Source: Actinomycetota bacterium
GTDB taxonomy: Bacteria > Actinomycetota > Actinomycetes > Streptosporangiales > Streptosporangiaceae
Assembly: GCA_003168295.1 (NCBI GenBank)
Contig: PMST01000386.1
Coordinates: 1-7,238 of the forward strand
Length of the DNA stretch: 7,238 bases
Direction of reading: 5' to 3'
Below the pieces are notes generated by a model. That model did no database searches, was not told where the DNA came from, and was given only the letters and a program-made list of their open reading frames with translations. Shown piece after piece: positions 1-5,056 of this stretch. The stretch's first letter is position 1. Every line of letters starts with the position of its first letter. A program made the translations under genes and the position numbers.

Positions 1-26
1 CTTCAGGGCCGGGTTTCATGACTAAT

Positions 27-63
27 CGGAACGGCACCCCCAACCACAACCCCAACCGTTCCG
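27..63 (-). terminator. Stem-loop with G-rich loop downstream of the first lacI-type gene; possible terminator
   Basis: An exact 8-bp inverted repeat, CGGAACGG (27-34) and CCGTTCCG (56-63), encloses a 21-nt loop. It begins 10 nt beyond the stop codon of the minus-strand regulator gene. No T-run follows on the minus strand, so it is not a classic intrinsic terminator. Actinobacterial terminators often lack a U-tract, so a terminator or 3'-end stabiliser role is possible. On the minus strand the loop is G-rich and contains GGTTGG twice (complement of 52-57 and 40-45), so a two-tier G-quadruplex could compete with the hairpin. A plus-strand frame entering from the left ends at TGA 19-21, so this may be a spacer between convergent genes. 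Confidence 0.4.
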
Positions 64-73
64 CGGATTGAGC

Positions 74-1144
74 TCAGCGGGGCAGGACCGCCGCGGCGGG
101 GCTCCGGCGCCGCGGCCGAGGGCCGCCCTGGCTGGACCGGCGGACCTCGAGCTCCGGCTCGAAGATGACCTGCCGGTGCTGATGGCCGTCCTGGCCCAGG
201 GCCTCCTCAAGCAGCAGCTGGGCCGCGGTCCGGCCGATCAGCTGCCGGGGCTGGCGGACCGATGACAGCGGCACGGCGGCGGCCGCGGCGAAGTCGATGT
301 CGTCGTAACCGACGATGGCGATGTCGGTCGGCACCTTGATCTTGCGCTCGGTCATCTCCTGCAGCAGGCCGAACGCGACCAGGTCGTTGGCGCAGAAGAC
401 CGCGGTCGGCCGGTCCGGCGGGCGGGTGTCCGCGATGGCGGCGCCCGCGGCCTTTCCCGCGGCGACGTTGAGCGCCGGTGTCTCGAAACCCATCAGCTCG
501 GCCGGCCCCGCGCCTGCCCGGGATAGGGCCCGCAGGGCGCCCTCACGGCGGTCGGCGACCTGGCGGAGGCTGGCCGGGCCGCCGACGAAGGCGATCCGCT
601 CATGCCCGGCCTCGAGCAGGTGAGTCACGGCGATATCGCCGCCGAGCACGTCGTCGACCGAGACCGAGCACTGCCCGCGGCCCGGGGACCTGCTGTCCAC
701 CAGGATCACCGGCGTGCCCCGGGCCTGCAGTTCAGCGAGCCGGTGCCGGTCGTCGGCGACCGGGGTGATCAGGATGCCCTGGACGCGGTTCTCCTCGAGC
801 AGGTCCAGGTAGCCGCTCTCCCTCGACAGCTGGTCGTCGGAGTTGCACAAGATGACGGCCAGGCCGGACTTGCTCACCTCGTCCTCCACGCCGCGAGCTA
901 CGTCGGTAAAGAACGGGTTGGCCACGTCCAGCACGATCAGGCCGATCATCCGGCTGCGCCCGGCCCGCAGCTGCCTGGCCGACTCGTTCCTGACGAACCC
1001 CAGCGCCTTGATCGAGGCGTGCACGCGGTCACGGGTCGAGGCCGCCACGATGTCGGGCCGGTTCATCACGTTAGAGACGGTGCCCACCGAAACGCCCGCA
1101 TGCGCGGCCACGTCCCTGATGCTGATGGGAGCGTTCACCGCCAT
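74..1144 (-). CDS. LacI/GalR-family transcriptional regulator (first of two)
   Basis: A 356-aa LacI/GalR-family DNA-binding regulator, normally a cytoplasmic dimer that leaves its operator when a sugar-like effector binds. The N-terminal helix-turn-helix is clear at residues 7-28 (ISIRDVAAHAGVSVGTVSNV). It is followed by a hinge helix around 52-62 with the conserved leucine (SARQLRAGR) and a periplasmic-binding-protein-like effector domain from about residue 66 to 337 (DVANPFF at 73-79, and CANDLVAFG and IVGYDDIDFA further on). The usual family end, FEPELEVRRSS, is followed by a short Arg/Pro-rich tail. The ATG at 1144 has GAGGGA 8 nt upstream. The recognition helix reads GTVSN rather than the ATVSR of the second regulator in this window, so the two should recognise different operators. 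It is divergent from the membrane-protein gene at 1400. Its target and effector cannot be read from the sequence, and its regulon may lie left of the window. Confidence 0.93.
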   Translation of the reverse strand: MAVNAPISIRDVAAHAGVSVGTVSNVMNRPDIVAASTRDRVHASIKALGFVRNESARQLRAGRSRMIGLIVLDVANPFFTDVARGVEDEVSKSGLAVILCNSDDQLSRESGYLDLLEENRVQGILITPVADDRHRLAELQARGTPVILVDSRSPGRGQCSVSVDDVLGGDIAVTHLLEAGHERIAFVGGPASLRQVADRREGALRALSRAGAGPAELMGFETPALNVAAGKAAGAAIADTRPPDRPTAVFCANDLVAFGLLQEMTERKIKVPTDIAIVGYDDIDFAAAAAVPLSSVRQPRQLIGRTAAQLLLEEALGQDGHQHRQVIFEPELEVRRSSQGGPRPRRRSPAAAVLPR

Positions 1145-1274
1145 CCCCTTGGTCCCTCATGCCAGTGTCCGCGACGCTTTTAGAACACGTCAGTTACGAC
1201 AGCCCAAGCTTACGGGCATCCAGCCACACCCACGGAACCACCCGGCCATCAGGCCCGGTACTCACCTGCTGTGC

Positions 1275-1292
1275 CTATGCCTGCAGGCATAG
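1275..1292. promoter_or_regulatory. 18-bp perfect palindrome in a divergent spacer; possible operator
   Basis: CTATGCCTG is followed directly by its exact reverse complement, with no spacer. It sits in the 255-bp region between the divergent LacI-type gene (start 1144) and the membrane-protein gene (start 1400), 130 nt from the former and 107 nt from the latter. Perfect dyad symmetry of this length in a shared upstream region is typical of a binding site for a dimeric regulator. The centre is GC (CTGCAG), not the central CG usual for LacI-family operators, so it need not belong to the neighbouring LacI protein. As RNA it would form a hairpin with almost no loop, which makes a terminator role less likely. 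I could not identify a convincing promoter for either flanking gene. Confidence 0.4.
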
Positions 1293-1389
1293 CCGCGCGG
1301 CGAACAGTAGCCGTAGGGCAGATGTGGGGGAGCGGCCGATCTCATAGCGTTCGGATCCTCAGCCCCCATCCGGTCAGCTGGACCCGGAC

Positions 1390-1393
1390 GGAG
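1390..1393 (+). promoter_or_regulatory. Shine-Dalgarno site that fixes the membrane-protein start
   Basis: GGAG lies 6 nt upstream of the ATG at 1400. The open frame extends back to a GTG at 1271, but that codon lies beside the 18-bp palindrome and the intervening translation (polar, Arg/Ser-rich) does not look like protein. Protein-like hydrophobic sequence begins right after 1400. This site therefore decides the start. Confidence 0.6.
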
Positions 1394-1399
1394 AATTCG

Positions 1400-2254
1400 A
1401 TGGATAAGCCTTCCCGGGCACGCCTGCGCCTGCTGGCCCTTTTCCTACCGCTTACCGCGGTGCTTTATATCGCGGCCGAGGCGCTGGATCCCAAAGGCAC
1501 CGATCGGCTGGTCAACACCACGGCGGTCGCGTTCGGCGTGCTGCCCATCGCGGCCAGGCACCCGGCTCAGCTATATGTCTCGGGTTCGCTGACGATCGCG
1601 GCACTCGGGGCGCTGGCCGTCTCCTATGCGGCGATCGCGACGCTGGTCCGGGACCGCGGCTGGGTGATGGCCACCGCCGCGGCGCTGCTCGGCGGCCTGG
1701 GCGCCTTCTGCGGCGCGATCGTCAACGTCCTGGTCGGGGTCAACCTGGCCGCCGCCGCGTCGGCGCACATGACACCCGACGCGGCCGCGCAGTTCCTGGT
1801 GACATCCTTTAACTCAACGTCCAGCCAGACGTTCACTTACCTCTATTTCTTTACCGAGTACACCGCGCCGGTGGTCATGGGGTTTGCCTTGTGGCGGAGC
1901 CGGAACGTACCGCGCTGGCTGGCGGTCCTGTTCACCGTCGGCCTGGAAATCGCGGAGGCGCAGTCCGCCAACGGACCCGTCGTCATCTGGTTCATGCTGC
2001 CGTTCGCGGTCGCGATGGTTCTGCTGGCGGCACGAATCTGGCAGGCCGCGACCCGGCCCGCCAGTCACGTCACGGGACCGGCCGGCGGACCCGAGCGGCG
2101 CCTTACTACCTCAGCATCTCCAGGTCGGAAGGGTAGCCGAGCCCGTCGATCACGCCGTTGCGGGTCACGCAGAACGCTCCCGCCCGGCAGCCGTGATCGA
2201 TCGCCGACTCCATCGGCTCACCACGTACCAAGGCCGCGGCCAGGCCGGCGTTGA
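1400..2254 (+). CDS. Six-helix integral membrane protein, function unknown; 3' end overlaps the convergent kinase gene
   Basis: 284 aa from the ATG at 1400. I do not recognise the family with certainty. The length and helix pattern recall small DUF4386-type membrane proteins, but this is only a resemblance. About six hydrophobic segments are visible, at residues 10-28, 58-82, 88-116, 143-165, 171-187 and 192-213, with short charged loops. No catalytic or metal-binding motif stands out. From about residue 216 the sequence becomes polar, and from residue 236 (base 2106) it is read antisense to the kinase gene. That last stretch is low-complexity Arg/Ser/Pro (for example KGSRARRSRRCGSRRTLPP) and looks like translated antisense rather than evolved protein. 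The natural C-terminus was probably near residue 220-235, with the stop lost by mutation or by joining to the kinase gene. The body of the gene is convincing; the end is what the reading frame dictates. Confidence 0.75.
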   Translation: MDKPSRARLRLLALFLPLTAVLYIAAEALDPKGTDRLVNTTAVAFGVLPIAARHPAQLYVSGSLTIAALGALAVSYAAIATLVRDRGWVMATAAALLGGLGAFCGAIVNVLVGVNLAAAASAHMTPDAAAQFLVTSFNSTSSQTFTYLYFFTEYTAPVVMGFALWRSRNVPRWLAVLFTVGLEIAEAQSANGPVVIWFMLPFAVAMVLLAARIWQAATRPASHVTGPAGGPERRLTTSASPGRKGSRARRSRRCGSRRTLPPGSRDRSPTPSAHHVPRPRPGRR

Positions 2255-3017
2255 AGGCGTCGCCTGCTCCCGTCGTGTCGATGGCACGGACCGGATAAGC
2301 ATCGAAATGCTGGAGCCCCGCCGCCGATGCCCGCAATGCGCCGCGTTCTCCCAGCGTGACCACCACGTCGCGGACCCCGCGGGCCACCAGCTGCCTGGCC
2401 AGCACGTCAGCCGGGCCGCTGGCGAGGCCTAGCGAGGCCGCAAGCGCCTGAAGTTCGCCCTCATTGGGCGTGATGATGTCGAATGATGCCAGCGCACCGC
2501 GCGGAAGCGGCCGGGCCGGTGCCGGGTTGAGGATCGAGACGCACCCGACGTCACGTGCCCACGACGCGAGGTCCACGGCGAGCTCGGCCCGGCACTCAAG
2601 CTGCATCAGCAGGTATTTGCAGCCGCGCAGGTCAGCACCGAACCGGCCCAGAACATCGGGCCCGCTGAGCGATGCATTGGCGCCGGGCGCGACCGAGATC
2701 GCGTTCTGCCCGGAGTCCTCGACCAGGATCAGGGCGATCCCGGTCGGGTTCTGGTCATCGGTCGTGATGCCACCTTCCGGCAATCCCTCGGCGAGCAGGA
2801 TGGAGCGCGCCTCATCGCCGAAGGCGTCGGCCCCGAGCCTGGTGACGAACAGGACGTCGGCGCCGAGCCGTCGTGCGCCGATGGCCTGGTTCGCGCCTTT
2901 CCCGCCGGGCCCTTGCTCGAAGCGGCTGCCGACGACTGTCTCGCCGGCCGCCGGCAACGTGGCGCTGTACACGGTCAGGCCGGCGTTGTAGGAACCAACC
3001 ACCACCAGATCAGCCAT
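2106..3017 (-). CDS. PfkB/ribokinase-family sugar kinase, substrate uncertain
   Basis: A 303-aa ATP-dependent carbohydrate kinase of the PfkB (ribokinase) fold, close to the usual ~305 aa. The N-terminal GSYNAG segment (8-13) opens the substrate site. PfkB signature 1 is GPGGKGANQA (36-45). E141 matches the substrate-contacting glutamate of ribokinase. TPNE is at 183-186, the nucleotide loop GERGAL at 223-228, and the catalytic/anion-hole motif DTTGAGDAF at 247-255 with the expected base D253. These support phosphoryl transfer to a sugar hydroxyl. E. coli ribokinase has N-A-D at the first pocket, whereas here it reads N11-A12-G13. The ribose-binding Asp is absent, so calling it a true ribokinase is unsafe. 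The ATG at 3017 overlaps the stop of the upstream regulator gene (ATGGCTGA) and has GGGGAG about 6 nt before it. A longer reading frame to 3272 is antisense-free but lies out of frame inside the regulator and is rejected. The gene is co-transcribed with the LacI-type regulator. Confidence 0.92.
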   Translation of the reverse strand: MADLVVVGSYNAGLTVYSATLPAAGETVVGSRFEQGPGGKGANQAIGARRLGADVLFVTRLGADAFGDEARSILLAEGLPEGGITTDDQNPTGIALILVEDSGQNAISVAPGANASLSGPDVLGRFGADLRGCKYLLMQLECRAELAVDLASWARDVGCVSILNPAPARPLPRGALASFDIITPNEGELQALAASLGLASGPADVLARQLVARGVRDVVVTLGERGALRASAAGLQHFDAYPVRAIDTTGAGDAFNAGLAAALVRGEPMESAIDHGCRAGAFCVTRNGVIDGLGYPSDLEMLR

Positions 3018-4041
3018 CCCGGCTCCCCTCGTCCGGCCCGGTGCGGCGCTGCGAGCTGGCCCGCACGATGAGTTCGGCCCGCAGCACCACGCGACGCGGC
3101 GGGAATTTCTCCCCCTCGATGCGGCGGAGCAGAAGCCGCGCCGCCGTCTGCCCGATCTCATACGTCGGCTGGGCCACCACGGTGAGCGGCGGCCTGAGCG
3201 CGGTAGTCCAGATCGCGTCGTCGAAACCCACGATGGCGATGTCGTCGGGGATGGCCAGCCCGGCCTCGGCAATGGCCCGCAGGCCGCCCACGGTCATGAG
3301 GTTATTGGAGAAGAGCAGGCCGTCAGGGGGCTGGCGCTGCCGCAGCAACTGCCGGGTGGCGGCATATCCGCCCTCGGTCCGGAAGTCAGCGTAGGCAATA
3401 AGCGAAGGATCGACCGTCCGCCCGGCGGCGCGAAGCGCGGCCCGGTACCCGGCCAGCCTGCTGGCGCCGGTGGTGGTCTGGACCGGGCCCGCGACGAGCC
3501 CGACCCGCCGGCAGCCCTGGGCGATCAGGTGCTGTCCCGCCTTCCGGGCGGCCGCGTGGTTGTCGACGGTGACGCTGTCCACCGCCGCCGCGGTCAGCCG
3601 CCGGTCGATCGTCACCACCGGGATGCCCCGCTCGACCAGCACGTCGATGCTGGTCCGCCGGGGTGAGGCCGGCGAGAGCAGCACGCCGGCCATCTGCTCG
3701 TCCGCCGCCACCTCGAGATAACGGGCTTCCTTGGCGACGTCCTCGTCGGCGTTGGCGAGCACGACGGAGTACCCGGCCAGCTGCGCCTGGTCCTCGGCGC
3801 CCCGGACGACCGCGGTGAAGAACGGGTTGGTGATGTCGGAGATGATGACACCGAGCACCATCGCCGCCCGGGTGCGCAGGCTGCGGGCCGGGCCGTTGCG
3901 CCGGTAGCCGAGTTCTGTGACCGCGGCCAGCACCCGTTGCCGCAGGTCAGCGGCGACATCGGCCTTCCCGTTCATGACCCGCGAAACGGTCGCCGCAGAT
4001 ACCCCGGCCATTGCGGCGACGTCGCGAATGGTCGTCGGCAC
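3010..4041 (-). CDS. LacI/GalR-family transcriptional regulator, likely local repressor of this cassette
   Basis: A 343-aa LacI/GalR-family regulator. The helix-turn-helix occupies residues 4-24 (TIRDVAAMAGVSAATVSRV). The hinge helix is around 48-58 (GPARSLRTR), and the effector domain starts near 61 with DITNPFF at 69-75, then SNNLMTVGGL and IVGFDDAIW further on, ending with the family-typical LRAELIVRASS. The recognition helix AATVSR belongs to the large group (CcpA-like) that reads GAAA/CG/TTTC-type operators. A perfect palindrome built of exactly such half-sites lies 76 bp upstream. The start is GTG at 4041, with GAGG about 6 nt ahead, and the family-typical TIRDVA motif begins at residue 4. 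The stop overlaps the kinase start by 8 nt, indicating one operon. I infer that it represses the divergent GATase-permease transcript and may autoregulate. The effector is probably the imported compound or its phosphate. Confidence 0.94.
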   Translation of the reverse strand: MPTTIRDVAAMAGVSAATVSRVMNGKADVAADLRQRVLAAVTELGYRRNGPARSLRTRAAMVLGVIISDITNPFFTAVVRGAEDQAQLAGYSVVLANADEDVAKEARYLEVAADEQMAGVLLSPASPRRTSIDVLVERGIPVVTIDRRLTAAAVDSVTVDNHAAARKAGQHLIAQGCRRVGLVAGPVQTTTGASRLAGYRAALRAAGRTVDPSLIAYADFRTEGGYAATRQLLRQRQPPDGLLFSNNLMTVGGLRAIAEAGLAIPDDIAIVGFDDAIWTTALRPPLTVVAQPTYEIGQTAARLLLRRIEGEKFPPRRVVLRAELIVRASSQRRTGPDEGSRDG

Positions 4042-4083
4042 CCTTCACCTCACGTTCCTGGCGCAGACCCGCGGCATGAGGGG

Positions 4084-4112
4084 TTGACGGTCTTTGGGCA
4101 CGTCCCTACAGT
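4084..4112 (+). promoter_or_regulatory. Sigma70-type promoter for the GATase-permease transcript
   Basis: The -35 element TTGACG (4084-4089, 5 of 6 to consensus) and the -10 element TACAGT (4107-4112, 4 of 6) are separated by the ideal 17 nt. The transcription start would fall near 4118-4120, inside the left half of the 24-bp palindrome, leaving a leader of about 134 nt before the ATG at 4253. Repressor bound there would block initiation. I found no comparably good promoter on the minus strand for the regulator-kinase pair. Confidence 0.65.
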
Positions 4113-4116
4113 AATG

Positions 4117-4140
4117 GAAATCGTTTCATGAAACGATTTC
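4117..4140. promoter_or_regulatory. Perfect 24-bp palindromic operator, probable LacI-family site
   Basis: GAAATCGTTTCA is followed immediately by its exact reverse complement, giving 12 of 12 matched pairs. Each half also contains an 11-mer, GAAATCGTTTC (4117-4127) and GAAACGATTTC (4130-4140), that is itself a near-palindrome of the form GAAA-N3-TTTC. The element can therefore be read as one long dyad or as two abutting LacI-type operators 13 bp apart centre to centre. It begins 5 bp after the predicted -10 hexamer and lies between the divergent regulator (start 4041) and the GATase-like gene (start 4253). This is the classic placement for repression by the adjacent LacI-family protein, and control of both directions is possible. 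That this particular regulator binds it is inferred. Confidence 0.85.
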
Positions 4141-4218
4141 TCACCCAGCTTCCGGAGGCTCTCTAGGCGCAACGGCAACGCCGCCGCAGCCACCTGGCCA
4201 GGCACGTCCGGCGGGACC

Positions 4219-4233
4219 GGCGAGCGACTCGCC
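4219..4233 (+). other. Small hairpin just upstream of the Shine-Dalgarno of the GATase-like gene
   Basis: GGCGAG, a 3-nt loop CGA, then CTCGCC form a perfect 6-bp GC-rich stem that ends 2 nt before the GGAAGGAAG ribosome-binding region (4236-4244) of the gene at 4253. It lies within the long leader downstream of the operator. It could shield or expose the ribosome site or simply stabilise the 5' end. The stem is short and GC-rich DNA forms such hairpins easily, so function is uncertain. Confidence 0.3.
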
Positions 4234-4252
4234 AGGGAAGGAAGCATCCCTC

Positions 4253-5035
4253 ATGAGCGCACAGACGCCGGCGGGCGAACACCGCCTGCTGCTGGTGGGT
4301 GAGTCCTGGTTCAGCCACACCATCCATACCAAGGGGTTCGACAGCTTCACCACGTCCACGTACGAGGAGGGCTGTGCCGACTTCGTCGCGGCCCTGGAGT
4401 CGCGCGGGTGGGCGGTCGACCACATTCCGAGCCATCTGGTGGACACCAAGATGCCGTCCACGGCCGAGGCCCTCAGCCGGTACGCCGTGGTCGCCCTCTC
4501 CGACGTCGGCAGCAACACCTTCCTGCTCCGCCGCCCGACCTTCATACAAGGCCAGGTCGCGCCCGACCTGCTGGAGCTGATCGCCGCCTACACCGCCGGC
4601 GGCGGCGGCCTGGTCATGGTCGGCGGCTACATGTCGTTCAGCGGAATCGACGGAACGGCCAGGTACGGCCAGACGTGCCTGCAGGAGGTACTGCCGGTCA
4701 CGGTGTCGGCGGCCGATGACCGGGTCGAAAGGCCGGCCGGGGTCACTCCCGCCATCGACCTGCCCGGCCACCCGACGGTCGCGGCGATCACCGGCCCGTG
4801 GCCCAGGCTGCTCGGGTACAACCGGCTGACGGCCCGGCCGCCCGGCCAGGTCGTGGCCAGCTGCGGGAACGACCCGCTGCTCGCTGTCGGCACGTTCGGC
4901 CAGGGTCGTTCCGTGGCCTTTGCCTCAGACCTCGGACCGCACTGGGCGCCAGCGGAGTTCACCAGCTGGCAGGGCTATCCCGCGCTCTGGCACGGGATCG
5001 CCTCCTGGGCCGCTGGCCTTGACCATGAGCGCTGA
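4253..5035 (+). CDS. Glutamine amidotransferase-like protein (PF07090-type), catalytic Cys absent
   Basis: 260 aa, resembling the 'putative glutamine amidotransferase' family (PF07090, class I GATase-like fold), members of which are often encoded beside sugar uptake genes. Recognisable family segments are LLLVGESW at 12-19, SDVGSNTFLL at 83-92, YTAGGGGLVMVGGYMSFSGIDG at 113-134, EVLPV at 145-149, and an aromatic-rich C-terminus with WQGYPALWHGIASWA at 239-253. In catalytic GATases the elbow after the central strand carries the nucleophilic cysteine; here it reads VGGYMSFSG with Tyr126 in that place. Glutamine hydrolysis is therefore unlikely, and a binding or other hydrolytic role is more plausible. 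There is no signal peptide, so the protein should be cytosolic. The ATG at 4253 has AAGGAAG 8 nt upstream. It is the first gene after the operator-controlled promoter, and the permease follows 21 nt after its stop. The biochemical function of the family is unknown to me. Confidence 0.85.
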   Translation: MSAQTPAGEHRLLLVGESWFSHTIHTKGFDSFTTSTYEEGCADFVAALESRGWAVDHIPSHLVDTKMPSTAEALSRYAVVALSDVGSNTFLLRRPTFIQGQVAPDLLELIAAYTAGGGGLVMVGGYMSFSGIDGTARYGQTCLQEVLPVTVSAADDRVERPAGVTPAIDLPGHPTVAAITGPWPRLLGYNRLTARPPGQVVASCGNDPLLAVGTFGQGRSVAFASDLGPHWAPAEFTSWQGYPALWHGIASWAAGLDHER

Positions 5036-5045
5036 CCCGCATCAC

Positions 5046-5052
5046 AAGGAGG
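5046..5052 (+). promoter_or_regulatory. Near-perfect Shine-Dalgarno for the permease (GTG start)
   Basis: AAGGAGG lies 4 nt ahead of the GTG at 5057, in the 21-nt gap after the GATase-like gene. It settles the GTG start and suggests the permease is translated strongly from the shared transcript. Confidence 0.8.
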
Positions 5053-5056
5053 AATT

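Noticed and set aside
13..21. GTTTCATGA, identical to part of the 24-bp operator
   Set aside because: Only 9 bases match, without the dyad; this is expected by chance in 7 kb.
602..1183. Plus-strand open frames opposite the first regulator (also 315-623, 843-1292)
   Set aside because: They are antisense to a full-length LacI-family protein and show only the compositional bias of GC-rich shadows.
1173..1191. Imperfect inverted repeat GACG...CGTC upstream of the first regulator
   Set aside because: Only about 6 of 9 positions pair, which is too weak to call an operator without binding or conservation data.
1271..1399. Upstream GTG start for the membrane protein
   Set aside because: It sits beside the palindrome, has no good ribosome site, and adds a non-protein-like polar segment. 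The ATG at 1400 has GGAG 6 nt upstream and begins a typical first transmembrane helix.
3018..3272. N-terminal extension of the kinase reading frame
   Set aside because: The extension is Arg/Ser/Pro-rich and lies out of frame within the convincing C-terminal coding region of the LacI-type regulator. The ATG at 3017 has a good ribosome site and the kinase fold begins there.
4042..4116. Minus-strand promoter for the regulator-kinase operon
   Set aside because: I searched the complement for -35/-10 pairs and found none with acceptable hexamers and spacing, so none is annotated, although one must exist or the pair is transcribed from elsewhere.
4163..4771. Minus-strand open frames opposite the GATase-like gene
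   Set aside because: The translations are low-complexity and unrecognisable, while the plus strand encodes clear family motifs with a promoter and ribosome site.
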